64,000 nt of DNA from Candidatus Kapaibacterium sp. (GTDB lineage Bacteria > Bacteroidota > Ignavibacteria > Kapaibacteriales > HRBIN21), in the NCBI GenBank assembly GCA_025059875.1, contig JANXCT010000008.1, positions 1 to 64,000 on the forward strand, written 5' to 3'. Under the pieces are notes generated by a model that did no database searches, had not been told where the DNA came from, and saw only the letters and a program-made list of their open reading frames with translations. Every line of letters starts with the position of its first letter. Position 1 is the first letter of the stretch. Below are positions 19,094 through 27,670 of the stretch, piece after piece. A program made the translations under genes and the position numbers.

Positions 19094-20382
19094 ATGCTAC
19101 ACAACCAGCATGAGCAGTACATTCACTTGCTGGAACTCCACTGCGATTTGCTCCAGCGGGAGATCGAACACCTCCGACAACGTATCACTCAGGATGCCGT
19201 CATCCGTACGGGTGTATCCCCGGAAGCCATTGGCGAGCTTCTCCATTCTACCTCCGTTCCAGAAATTTTCCACCACTCCTGCCAGCTCATCCAGACTTGG
19301 ACAGGGGCTTCAGACGTATATGCACTCCGCCTCCGCCCAGATGGTGCCCTGGAAGTGTACCCACCTGAGCACACTGAGCATGCTCGTGCGCTCGTAGAAG
19401 AGGGCATCGTTGACTGGGCTGTCAAGCATGGGACCTCAGCGCTCTTGCCGGAACTGTTCGGTGCAGGAAGCTCTTTTCTCTTCTTGATCCCCCTCGAACG
19501 AGACCGACTCGGAGCTCTCGTCGCTCTCGGAGTCCCCGCCACCCTATCCGTGGACTCCCTTCCTGCAGACCCCTCCTCTTTTGGCCTTCTCGTTCAGGTC
19601 CTAGTGGACAATGCCGAAAGCGCGCAGACTGTTGCATTGTTACAAGCCGAACTGCGGCGCCTCCGGCAAGAGTGTCGTGGGACTGAAGCCCTGGCAACAT
19701 CAGACCGAATCACCAGCATCGTGCTCCATGAAATCAGCAACCCGCTACAAGCTCTCCTCTCGCATGCTGAGCTCATAGAGGGCTCCACAGAAGAGGCTGC
19801 TGAACATGCACGCTGTATCCGAAAGGAGCTCCTTCGCTTGCAAACCCTCATCGGCGAACTCCGAAGTCTGCTTCAAAGATCGGCTCCTGCTCCTCTAGCC
19901 CCTGTGGACGTAGTCCCAATCCTGCAGCGGACCCTCCAGTTCCTATACCCGCAATTCCAGCGTGACCGCATCCGAATCCACCTGGAAGTTGCTGCTGAAA
20001 CAACGACCATCCTTGGCAATCCAGAACGGTTGGAACAGGCATTCCTGAACCTCTTCCTCAACGCACGTAATGCCATGCCGCAAGGAGGAACCTTGCTGGT
20101 CTCACTCCGGTTGGAGGGTACAACGCTAGTCATCGAGTGCTCTAACACCGGGGTCGGCATTCCCTCAGAGGCGTTGGCCCACGTCTTCGATCCCCCCACA
20201 CAACTAAGTCCCACAGCTCAGGGCTCGGACTCTACATTGTACGCGAGGTTGTTCGGCAACATGGGGGAAGCATCCGTATTACTTCCCAGAGCGGGCTAGG
20301 GACAGTAGTCTCTGTTTGCTTCCCGCTTGCAGCACACGTCCAATATCCCAGGGATGCGGAATGCATACCCTCTACATCCTAG
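19094..20382 (+). pseudogene. GAF-type sensor histidine kinase, frameshifted in the ATPase domain
   Basis: Coiled coil (about 1-35), a GAF-like sensor (about 45-185), a HisKA dimerisation helix with His in IVLHEISNPLQALLSHAE, and an HATPase domain with NLFLNARNAMPQGG (N box) and NTGVGIPSEALAHVFDP (G1/F). After FDP the frame is lost. Adding one C to the six-C run at 20192-20197 restores PHTTKSHSSGLGLYIVREVV, then RQHGGSIRI, the normal G2 box, up to TAG at 20380-20382. As read, translation ends at 20299 without the G2 box. No membrane helix, so a soluble kinase. Its response regulator is not in the window. Confidence 0.82.
20192..20197 (+). other. six-C homopolymer at the kinase frameshift
   Basis: Seven Cs here would keep the histidine kinase in frame through its G2 box; six Cs break it. 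Homopolymer slippage in the cell or in sequencing could both explain it. Confidence 0.7.
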
Positions 20383-21374
20383 GCATTGCTTGTTTGCTCG
20401 TTCTTGAGACCTCAGGGAGGGTGCTTGAGCGAGTTGAGCGCGATAGCCTGGGACGCGTCCTACTCTTCTTCTCCGAAGCCCCAGAGGGATGGTATTCGGA
20501 TCTGTCGGCTGATAAGCGCCGTATCCTTCTATCCTTCCCTCACTGCACGCTAGCCCCTACAGTCCGCTCGCGTTCGTGGGTGGAAGGGACAGTACGGGAA
20601 GCATACCTCAAACAGGATAGCACTGATCTCCGCATCTTCCTGTCGCTGGCAGCTCCTCAGGGATACAGCGCCGTCTGGCTGCCTCTGAGTTACTGCCTCC
20701 TCGTTACACCGATCCGTTGGGACACGCTCCCCCCAAGCGAGGACCTCTACCACAGCGCCCTCTTAGCCTTGGAGCTCAGAGCCGACACCGTTGCCGACAG
20801 CCTGCTAACAGAGGCAGCGCTCCGTGGTTCTTCGAATGCTGCTGCGCTACTTGCAATCCGGGCGCTTAGCCGAGGACATGCTAGCACTGCGCTCCACTGG
20901 TTGCGACAGGCATTTGGACGGAGCTCGCTGCCAGACTACTACGCTGTCATTGCTTACACTGCGGAATTCACCGGGGATGCCCGGCTGTGGGCATGGGCAC
21001 AAACCCGCTTTCAAGCATTGACTCAGCGAAAACTGCCTCCCCCGCCGCCACTGAGCCCCGACAGCTTAGCAGTCTTAATCGACGCAGCCCTCTCTTGGCC
21101 ACTTGCAGACACTCTCCCGTTGGCTCCCTCGCCTCCAGCGGCAACTGTTGCTGCTGCGGTGGACTCCAGCGCCGTTTCCCCGTCATCCCCACTGCAGCAG
21201 AGAGCCCCAGAATGGCTGCTGACGGCAGCACCCGCACTCTTCGGCCTCTTCGGAGCCGCAATTCTCCTCCTCATCCTCCGCCACCTCTCCCAAGCCGCCC
21301 GTCGAAGAGCCGCTGACTCCCCGAAGAACGAGACACAGTCCTCTGCACCCCCTTTTCGGACTACATCCGCGTAG
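20361..21374 (+). CDS. exported/membrane protein of unknown function, probably 3'-truncated by frameshift
   Basis: The ATG at 20361 begins a signal peptide (MHTLYILGIACLLVLETSGRV). An AMIN-like beta region follows (RVLLFFSEAPEGWYSDLSAD ... LRIFLSL), then an Ala/Leu-rich helical section (about 125-215), a Pro/Ser linker and one membrane helix (about residues 290-312, ALFGLFGAAILLLIL) with a basic cytoplasmic flank. The stop at 21374 may be artificial: one extra C at 21319-21322 would continue into the next open frame to 21823, giving about 487 residues. No named family. It overlaps the restored kinase stop by 22 bases. Confidence 0.65.
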   Translation: MHTLYILGIACLLVLETSGRVLERVERDSLGRVLLFFSEAPEGWYSDLSADKRRILLSFPHCTLAPTVRSRSWVEGTVREAYLKQDSTDLRIFLSLAAPQGYSAVWLPLSYCLLVTPIRWDTLPPSEDLYHSALLALELRADTVADSLLTEAALRGSSNAAALLAIRALSRGHASTALHWLRQAFGRSSLPDYYAVIAYTAEFTGDARLWAWAQTRFQALTQRKLPPPPPLSPDSLAVLIDAALSWPLADTLPLAPSPPAATVAAAVDSSAVSPSSPLQQRAPEWLLTAAPALFGLFGAAILLLILRHLSQAARRRAADSPKNETQSSAPPFRTTSA

Positions 21375-21418
21375 CTCTCCAGCACTACGCTGCTGCGGAA
21401 TCCCAACGGCAGTTCCAA

Positions 21419-21823
21419 GTGGATACTGCTGCCGCCAGTACGCACCGACTTGACATGCCCCACGAGGAACAATCCCTCGATACGGGCATCGCTATGACCG
21501 ACCCCTCAGAACCACCACCAGTCGATGAGCACCGAACCTCTCATAGATTACCATCGCCACTGGTGGAACTATGGCGGCAGCGCCTCCGCTATCGCTCCCA
21601 GTATCTCCGGGACGTCCTGCAGCAGCTCCAGCCTGAATCCATTCCAGAGAGCACAGTAGGTCGTGCCCGTCTCGCCCGTCGCCTGCAGATTCCGCAGGAG
21701 GGCTTGGAGCTCCATCTACGACTCACCGCTGCCTCCCCGGCTCCCGCAGCACAGCGCACCCAGGATTCACCGTCGTTCGTCTCTACGGCCGTCTCACGAG
21801 CTCCAGATGGAAGGGTGGAATGA
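21419..21823 (+). CDS. open frame coupled to the next gene; likely cytoplasmic tail of the preceding protein
   Basis: The frame is open from about 21305 and contains TPFSDYIRVALQHYAAAESQ before any good start, so the GTG at 21419 is only nominal. The C-terminal part has a helical Arg/Leu-rich stretch (LVELWRQRLRYRSQYLRDVL). Its TGA overlaps the next ATG as ATGA, which argues that the frame is translated. Best reading: it is the C-terminal half of the gene at 20361, split by a one-base loss in the CCCC at 21319-21322. A separate short gene is the alternative. Confidence 0.45.
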   Translation: MDTAAASTHRLDMPHEEQSLDTGIAMTDPSEPPPVDEHRTSHRLPSPLVELWRQRLRYRSQYLRDVLQQLQPESIPESTVGRARLARRLQIPQEGLELHLRLTAASPAPAAQRTQDSPSFVSTAVSRAPDGRVE

Positions 21824-22233
21824 AGCATGCAGCGACTGTATTGCTTCTGCTCATAGCCACAACCCTCCTCCACGCCCGTTGGACTTCTCCCCAGCGAGTG
21901 GAGGGCACGCCTGCACCCCCGGCAGCAGCGCCGCAATACGTAGAGCGACGCGCCATCGCCGATTCCTTGCCGCGTGAGAATCGTATTCAATCCATTCGCG
22001 AAGCTGAGGGAGGGTTCATCGTCGTCGTAGAGCTTGCTTCTGACCAGCGGCGCCTGGACATTGGCATCTACAACCTGCTCGGCAAGCGAGTAGCAACGGT
22101 CTACCTTGGGAGAGCTTCAGCAGGCATTCGGGAGTACCCTATCCCAACTGCAGGCCTACCGAATGGCATATACATCTGCGTCGCCCAAGGCGATGGATTC
22201 CGTGTGGCCCATAAGTTCATACTCTCCCGTTAA
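21820..22233 (+). CDS. small secreted protein consisting mainly of a T9SS-type C-terminal domain
   Basis: 137 residues: signal peptide (MKHAATVLLLLIATTLLHA), a short Pro/Ala linker, then a beta-sandwich of the T9SS sorting-domain type: VVVELASDQRRLDIGIYNLLG, then KRVATVY, AGIREYPIPTAGLPNGIY and KFILSR at the end. In this lineage such tails direct cargo through the outer membrane; here there is almost no cargo. The start is coupled (ATGA) to the preceding frame. The next gene encodes a PorV-like barrel, so the two may act together. Confidence 0.75.
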   Translation: MKHAATVLLLLIATTLLHARWTSPQRVEGTPAPPAAAPQYVERRAIADSLPRENRIQSIREAEGGFIVVVELASDQRRLDIGIYNLLGKRVATVYLGRASAGIREYPIPTAGLPNGIYICVAQGDGFRVAHKFILSR

Positions 22234-23218
22234 GCCACTCTTTGGCCTGCTCATCGCATCCGCGGGCTGGGCCCAACCTCTAACAGAGGGGGTGGCGCTA
22301 AGCTCACTCCAGCGTCCTGCTGGAGCCCGGGCCCTCGGGCTGGCCGGAGTATATACGGCAATCGCCAACGAACCCAGTGGCTGCTTTGCCAACCCAGCCG
22401 CCTCCGCATGGCTCTCGGAACGTCCCCAAGCCGCTATTTCGGTATCGTTACTGGGAATCGGGCGAGTCTACTCCAGTCTGGCCTATGCTCAGTCCATTAG
22501 CCAAATCGTCGGCGTGAGCGCAGGACTCCGTAGCTTTTCTGGCGGTAGCTTCACCGCCCGAACCTCTCGCGGTGAGCCACTTGGGAGCTACGTTCCACAG
22601 GACTATGCCCTTGCCCTTGGCGGAGCCTTCCGTTGGGATTTCTTCAGTGTTGGGGTGCTGGGAAAGTACCTCTGGAGCGGGCTGCTCGGCGGGGGGATTG
22701 CTGGCAACGGCTTTGCTGCTGACCTTGGTGCCCTGTTCCAGGTCTCCAATGCGGTCTCGATAGGAGCAGCTCTGTCGAACCTTGGCGGGTTCATAGCATG
22801 GCAAGGCCATCGAGAGTCCCTCCCGCTCAGTATCGCTGTCGGCGTTGCCACAGAACTCCAACTGGCCCCGTCTACGCGTCGAGAGCGTCACCCCATCACT
22901 GGGGAGGAGACCGTCGTATGGATTCCATCACCACAGTACCTGCTCATTTCCACTGAGGCCCGCTACACCCAAGGGATAGCGCGCCCCTCTCTATTGGTAG
23001 CAGTCGAAGTAGCCCCTCTCTCTGGCTTCTCACTCCGGACCGGCCTAACCATCGTAGGAGACGATGCTGGGCGCGTCCGGTGGTTCGCTCTCTCCCAGCT
23101 TGGGGGAGGCATCGGCATCCAGATGCCACCACTAACACGGCCTACCCTTCCACCTCCAGCTGGACTACGCCCTGTCGTACGATTACAGCAGTCCCTTGCG
23201 CTTGATGCACAGCATTAG
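22193..23218 (+). CDS. PorV/PorQ-family outer membrane protein
   Basis: A signal-like segment (VKPLFGLLIASAGWAQ) precedes the signature RPAGARALGLAGVYTAIANEPS then NPAASAWL, typical of the PorV/PorQ (FadL-like barrel) family that includes T9SS components. Alternating beta-strands follow to the end (341 residues). PorV shuttles T9SS cargo to the attachment machinery; whether this paralogue does so is inferred. The start is uncertain: ATG 22193 or GTG 22202; both overlap the preceding gene by about 40 bases. Confidence 0.75.
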   Translation: MDSVWPISSYSPVKPLFGLLIASAGWAQPLTEGVALSSLQRPAGARALGLAGVYTAIANEPSGCFANPAASAWLSERPQAAISVSLLGIGRVYSSLAYAQSISQIVGVSAGLRSFSGGSFTARTSRGEPLGSYVPQDYALALGGAFRWDFFSVGVLGKYLWSGLLGGGIAGNGFAADLGALFQVSNAVSIGAALSNLGGFIAWQGHRESLPLSIAVGVATELQLAPSTRRERHPITGEETVVWIPSPQYLLISTEARYTQGIARPSLLVAVEVAPLSGFSLRTGLTIVGDDAGRVRWFALSQLGGGIGIQMPPLTRPTLPPPAGLRPVVRLQQSLALDAQH

Positions 23219-23230
23219 CTTGATAGCTGA

Positions 23231-24394
23231 ATGGGCCCCATAAAATACCGAGGCTTCTCCACACGTGCCATCCATGTCGGACAAGAGCCAGACCCGACAA
23301 CAGGCGCAGTCATTCCTCCCCTTCACCTGAGCTCTACGTACGCGCAGGAAGCTCCTGGCCAACATCGAGGATTTGAGTACTCCCGGACGAACAACCCTAC
23401 GCGGCAGGCCTGGGAACGCAACATTGCGGCCCTGGAGGAAGGCAGTGAAGCCATTGCCTTCGCAAGCGGCATGGCCGCTATCGACGCCGTCATCCGGCTC
23501 TTGCGTCCGGGAGACCACATCGTGGCCTCCGACGACCTCTACGGCGGGACTTTCCGGCTCTTCGAGCGCATCTGGTCTCACTTCCACATCTCGGTCACGT
23601 ACGTGGATACGCGCACGCCAGAAGTCGTCGAAGCCGCCTTTCGCCCAACAACGCGGATGCTCTACGTCGAAACCCCATCCAATCCACTACTCCGACTGGC
23701 TGATATCGAGGCTCTTGCTGAAGTAGCCCATCGCCACGATGCGTGGCTGGTCGTTGACAACACCTTCGCAACACCATATGCTCAGCAGCCACTCACACTC
23801 GGTGCAGATGTAGTCGTCCACTCCACCACGAAGTACCTCGGGGGGCACTCAGATATCATCGGCGGGGTCATAGTGACCCGGAATCCAGAGATTGCGGCAT
23901 CTCTCCGCTTCCTGCAGAATGCCGCAGGTGCGGTTCCTAGTCCTTTTGAGTGCTGGCTCTGCCTCCGCTCGGTAAAGACCTTAGCAGTGCGGATGGAACA
24001 GCATGCACGCTCTGCTCAAGCCTTGGCAGAACTCTGTGCCCGCCATCCTGCCGTACGTGCAGTGTACTACCCTGGACTTCCAGACTATCCTCAATACGAG
24101 CTCGCACGCCGCCAGATGCGCAACTTCACTGGCATGCTCTCGATTGACCTCGGCTCTGCCGAGCGGGCAATTCGGTTCCTCCAAGCCCTCCGTATTTTCA
24201 CGCTCGCGGAGTCGCTGGGAGGCGTGGAGTCTTTGGCTTCTCATCCTGCAACGATGACCCACGCCAGCATCCCCACGGAACGCCGCCATGCTCTCGGGAT
24301 CACAGAAGGACTTGTGCGTCTCTCGTGTGGGCTCGAAGACACAGAGGACCTTTTAGAAGACGTCGCCAATGCCCTTGAGCTCGCTTCAGCTTAG
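23231..24394 (+). CDS. cystathionine gamma-synthase/lyase family PLP enzyme
   Basis: A 387-residue Cys/Met-metabolism enzyme. The PLP lysine lies in HSTTKYLGGHSD; phosphate-binding ASGMAAIDAV and YSRTNNPTR are present, with the aspartate in VVDNTFATPY. Family members make cystathionine from O-acyl-homoserine, cleave cystathionine, or split methionine; sequence alone does not separate them. It starts 12 bases after the PorV-like gene. Its TAG overlaps the convergent yidC TAA. Confidence 0.9.
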   Translation: MGPIKYRGFSTRAIHVGQEPDPTTGAVIPPLHLSSTYAQEAPGQHRGFEYSRTNNPTRQAWERNIAALEEGSEAIAFASGMAAIDAVIRLLRPGDHIVASDDLYGGTFRLFERIWSHFHISVTYVDTRTPEVVEAAFRPTTRMLYVETPSNPLLRLADIEALAEVAHRHDAWLVVDNTFATPYAQQPLTLGADVVVHSTTKYLGGHSDIIGGVIVTRNPEIAASLRFLQNAAGAVPSPFECWLCLRSVKTLAVRMEQHARSAQALAELCARHPAVRAVYYPGLPDYPQYELARRQMRNFTGMLSIDLGSAERAIRFLQALRIFTLAESLGGVESLASHPATMTHASIPTERRHALGITEGLVRLSCGLEDTEDLLEDVANALELASA

Positions 24395-26223
24395 CGCCGT
24401 TTCTTCTGCCGCTTCGGAGGCTTTGGCGGCTCTACCTTGAGCCAGCGAGCTAGGCTAGGGGGCAGGCGTTCTGCTTGTTCTTCCGCTAACGCTTGGGCTT
24501 CGCGGAGGCGCCGCATCAGCCATCCTTCCCGCTTCGGCTGCCGCTTAAGGTCTTCCAGGGTCAGCTTCTTCCTGCTGAAGCGCGTCAAGTAGAGCTGGTG
24601 GCCAATGCTGAGCAGGTTGAAGGTGAAGTAGTACAGGTTTAGCCCCGCTGGGAAGGCCGAGAAGAGCAGCGTCAGAAGGATGGGGAAGAAGTACACCATC
24701 CACCGCTGACGTGGGTCTGTGATGCTGAGGCGCTGCTGGATCAAGAGCGCTGCTCCCATCAGGAGGGCCACACCCGAAATGTAGTCGAAACCGAACAGCG
24801 GTATTCGGAAGGGCAGTTGTACGAGCCGGTCTGGCACAGAGAGGTCGGTGATCCAGAGCACAAACGGCGTCTGCCGCAGCTCGATCGAGTAGTTCAGCAC
24901 CGCCCAGAGTGCGTAGAGTATCGGGAGCTGTAGCAGCATTGGCAGACAGCCGCTCATTGGATTGACACCGTACTCTTGGTAGAGCCGGAAGAGCTCCCGC
25001 TGCTGGGCCTGCAGATCATCCTTGTACTTCTCGCGAATCTTCTGCAGTTCTGGCGCCAACAGCTGCATCCGCTGGGCCGAACGGAGCTGCGGCAGAATCA
25101 GCGGGTGCATCAGAATCTTCATGAGGACGGCAAACAGAATGATGGCAACCCCGTAGTTGGGGATGAGCCAGTGAAGTGCCTTGAAGACTGGTAGCATGAA
25201 GAACTCCCCGATCGGGCGCACCAGCCAGCGCAGCCCGAAATCCACCATCGCCTCCAACCCGTATCCCTTGACGATGTCGTAAGCCAAAGGTCCGCCGTAG
25301 ACCTGGAAGACCATACTCTCATCTCCCTCCCGATACGGCAGGCGAATGGAAAGCTCATACCGCTCTACAACGCCGTCATTCGGCGCATGGAAGCGCTGTC
25401 CTCGAGCAAACACTGTCAACTCCTTGGGACGCGGAACGGGAAGGAGAGCCACCGCGAAGTACTTCGTCTTCAATCCTGCCCAGTCTACCTGCCCGGTAGC
25501 CTGAGTCTCCACTGGCTGAGCAAAGTCGTGGGCATCCAACTCCTCGATGCTCCCTGCCAGGGAGATCATTGCCTTTGCGCTGTGGGACTCATCCACGCTG
25601 TTGTATTCCTGGTACTTCAGTCCCCCAGGCCAGAGGAGGTCATAGCGCCGCTGCGCAATGACATCCTGCATGTTGACTAGCCGAATCCCGGCCTGGATAT
25701 GGTACCGGTTGCCGTAGATCACGTACCACCGCTCTAAGAAGCGGAGCGAATCCACCATGTATCGGGCCCGGACGACGAGCGAATCCTGGCCTGAGATCCG
25801 GTAGAGGCTATCGGTTGGCAAAAGGAAGGTAAACGGGAAGCGTCGGGTATCTACTCGCTGCCCCTGTTGGTCGTAGTAACTCACCGCCAGTACACGGTTC
25901 TCCCAGGGAATGAGCCGAACTGGCTCCTTGCGCCAATCCCTATATGTCCGCAATTCCCACTGAGCAACCGTTGCCCCATAGCTACTCAGTCGCAGCCGGA
26001 GGAGGTCCGTTTCCACCTCTATCCAACGCTCCGGCGGCATATGGGTCGTATCTGCTGCTCCTATGGCAGCCCTTGTCGGCACTCCCCGAATCTCTCCCCG
26101 CCGCACTTGTGTGGTGGTATCCGCAGGAGGTACCCTCGGCGCAAAGTAGATGGAGGTGTAGACCATCCAGATGGTGGTTAGGAGGGCTATCAAAAAAATG
26201 CCAAGGAGGGTTCTCTTGTCCAT
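24391..26223 (-). CDS. yidC: membrane protein insertase YidC
   Basis: 610 residues, inserts proteins into the inner membrane alone or with SecYEG. N-terminal helix (LLGIFLIALLTTIWMVYTSIYF), a large periplasmic beta domain (about 50-345), then the conserved 60 kDa core of five helices (about 355-575) with PVFKALHWLIPNYG and MNPMSGCLPMLLQLPILYALW-like motif (split here by NP). The C-terminal tail is Lys/Arg-rich, as in ribosome-binding YidC. Last gene of rpmH-rnpA-yidD-yidC, 10 bases after yidD. Confidence 0.96.
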   Translation of the reverse strand: MDKRTLLGIFLIALLTTIWMVYTSIYFAPRVPPADTTTQVRRGEIRGVPTRAAIGAADTTHMPPERWIEVETDLLRLRLSSYGATVAQWELRTYRDWRKEPVRLIPWENRVLAVSYYDQQGQRVDTRRFPFTFLLPTDSLYRISGQDSLVVRARYMVDSLRFLERWYVIYGNRYHIQAGIRLVNMQDVIAQRRYDLLWPGGLKYQEYNSVDESHSAKAMISLAGSIEELDAHDFAQPVETQATGQVDWAGLKTKYFAVALLPVPRPKELTVFARGQRFHAPNDGVVERYELSIRLPYREGDESMVFQVYGGPLAYDIVKGYGLEAMVDFGLRWLVRPIGEFFMLPVFKALHWLIPNYGVAIILFAVLMKILMHPLILPQLRSAQRMQLLAPELQKIREKYKDDLQAQQRELFRLYQEYGVNPMSGCLPMLLQLPILYALWAVLNYSIELRQTPFVLWITDLSVPDRLVQLPFRIPLFGFDYISGVALLMGAALLIQQRLSITDPRQRWMVYFFPILLTLLFSAFPAGLNLYYFTFNLLSIGHQLYLTRFSRKKLTLEDLKRQPKREGWLMRRLREAQALAEEQAERLPPSLARWLKVEPPKPPKRQKKRR

Positions 26224-26233
26224 CGGATCACCC

Positions 26234-26443
26234 TCACGGTACTGGGTCTATCCCGCCAGGATGCCACGGATGGCATCGCAGGAGACGGCGGAGCGCCAGC
26301 CAGCCCCCTCGCAGGAGGCCGTAGCGCTGTAGCGCTTCCGCCGCATACTCAGAACAGCTCGGGTAGAAACGACACGCTGACGGCAGCCACGAGGATAGGA
26401 AGCGATGGTACCAGCGTAGGAGTCCGACGAGCAGTAACCGCAT
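26234..26443 (-). CDS. yidD: membrane protein insertion efficiency factor YidD
   Basis: A 69-residue protein with [14 protein letters not shown], the family signature [15 protein letters not shown] and [13 protein letters not shown] at the end. It assists YidC-dependent insertion. The ATG overlaps the rnpA stop by one base (TAATG). Confidence 0.94.
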   Translation of the reverse strand: MRLLLVGLLRWYHRFLSSWLPSACRFYPSCSEYAAEALQRYGLLRGGWLALRRLLRCHPWHPGGIDPVP

Positions 26444-26829
26444 TACGGATGCAGATTTGACGCTTGCACTTGCTGGAAGAGCTCACGCAGAGCCAGCATG
26501 AGATGCGATAGCCGAAGCCGCCGAAGCTCCTCTTCCGTAAGGCTACCACGCCATACTACGCCAATCTCTCGCACAGGCAGCTTTAGTCCCTTTTCCGAGG
26601 CCTCCTGACAGAGCCTTCGTACCCCCTCCCGCAAGAGGCGACGGAGCCGATTCCGCAGCACAGCCTTTCGAACCCGCCGGCGGGGGACACTAACAACGTA
26701 TCCGATGGCATTCGATCCTTCGGATGTGGGAAGCACCACCAGGGTGAGCATCGGATGGGCGTACCGCTGCCCCTTCTCCCACAGTCCTTCAATGTCCTTA
26801 CGGCGCTTTAGCGGGTGTAGGCTTACCAC
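26443..26829 (-). CDS. rnpA: ribonuclease P protein component
   Basis: A 128-residue basic protein that assists RNase P RNA in tRNA 5' maturation. [17 protein letters not shown] is the N-terminal region and [14 protein letters not shown] carries the RNR signature. GTG start at 26829, overlapping the rpmH 3' end by 7 bases as is common for this pair. Confidence 0.93.
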   Translation of the reverse strand: MVSLHPLKRRKDIEGLWEKGQRYAHPMLTLVVLPTSEGSNAIGYVVSVPRRRVRKAVLRNRLRRLLREGVRRLCQEASEKGLKLPVREIGVVWRGSLTEEELRRLRLSHLMLALRELFQQVQASNLHP

Positions 26830-26978
26830 TTCTTGCGCTCGTCGCTCACCGTAAGCTTGTGCCGCCCTTTTGCCCGACGGCGTGCAAGGACCTTACGCCC
26901 ATTCCGAGTCTTCATCCGTGCTCGGAAACCGTGTTTCCGCAACCGTTTAACTCGGCTCGGTTGGTACGTCAGACGCAT
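26823..26978 (-). CDS. rpmH: 50S ribosomal protein L34
   Basis: A 51-residue, very basic protein: [19 protein letters not shown] then [20 protein letters not shown], the universal L34 core. It continues to [12 protein letters not shown], slightly longer than typical. First gene of the rnpA operon, with a promoter-like element 46 bases upstream. dnaA, often next to rpmH, lies elsewhere (52.5 kb). Confidence 0.96.
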   Translation of the reverse strand: MRLTYQPSRVKRLRKHGFRARMKTRNGRKVLARRRAKGRHKLTVSDERKKW

Positions 26979-27024
26979 TGCCGGTTGGTTCTATGCACGC
27001 TAACCGGACTCCACAAGTGTGCCG

Positions 27025-27032
27025 CAAAATTA
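27025..27032 (-). promoter_or_regulatory. candidate -7 element (TAATTTTG) for rpmH
   Basis: The minus strand reads GCGTAATTTTGCGG; TAATTTTG fits TAnnTTTG. Transcription would begin near 27018, giving a 40-nt leader before rpmH. Confidence 0.45.
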
Positions 27033-27069
27033 CGCTTCCCCTAGCGGAGCGTGCAGCCGAAGACAGCTC

Positions 27070-27333
27070 CTATACCGCCTCCAGCACTCGCGAACGCTGT
27101 GATGGCCTACGGATCACGGATGTGCGCTGACGCCGCCTCCACCGCCAAACCACAGCGCCAACACAGAGACCCAACAAGTAAGGCATAACCAGCAACAGTA
27201 GAATCCCCGAGCGCAGCGCCTCAGCAAATGCAGGGTCCCCACTCTCAACAGCCGAACGGCATAGCGAGCACTGTGCTACTGCCAGAGCGCTCCCTGCAAA
27301 GAAGGATGACACTGCAAGCGTAAACCTCCACAT
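27070..27333 (-). CDS. small CxxC membrane protein at the end of the oxidase operon
   Basis: 87 residues: a signal-like helix (LAVSSFFAGSALAVA), a short exported loop with CSLC and RSAVESG, one more membrane helix (GILLLLVMPYLLGLCVGAVV) and a basic tail. It starts one base after the subunit IV stop, so it belongs to the oxidase operon. The CxxC pair on the outer face suggests a redox or copper-related accessory role; this is inferred. Confidence 0.65.
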   Translation of the reverse strand: MWRFTLAVSSFFAGSALAVAQCSLCRSAVESGDPAFAEALRSGILLLLVMPYLLGLCVGAVVWRWRRRQRTSVIRRPSQRSRVLEAV

Positions 27334-27334
27334 C

Positions 27335-27667
27335 TTACCGCCGCAAGAATACCGAGATACCGTCGGGCAATAGTCCCACCAGCATCACCACAAGGAAAAT
27401 GATCGGAGCAACGATAGCATAAACGAGACTCAGGCGCTCAAAGCGCAGATGCATGAAGAACGCCATGATGAGTCCTGCTTTCATGAGCGCCAAGAGGGAG
27501 AGCAGGATAACCTTCAGCCAACCGACAAGGTGTACGACATCAACGAAGTAGGCAATCGCGCTGAGCACAAAGAGCCAACCCCACACCGTCAAGTAGGTCC
27601 GAATCGGAGCGTGGACCGCCCCGGGCTGCTCTCCATGGTGGACTTGCATCTGCTCTACCATCGTCAC
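27335..27667 (-). CDS. ctaF: cytochrome c oxidase subunit IV (CtaF/CyoD type)
   Basis: 110 residues with three membrane helices (about 27-45, 50-71 and 80-102). The motif HLVGWLKVILLSLLALMKAGLI then FFMHLRFE (split here) is the prokaryotic COX4 pattern. It follows subunit III by 3 bases and probably helps assemble or stabilise the complex. Confidence 0.82.
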   Translation of the reverse strand: MTMVEQMQVHHGEQPGAVHAPIRTYLTVWGWLFVLSAIAYFVDVVHLVGWLKVILLSLLALMKAGLIMAFFMHLRFERLSLVYAIVAPIIFLVVMLVGLLPDGISVFLRR

Positions 27668-27670
27668 CCC

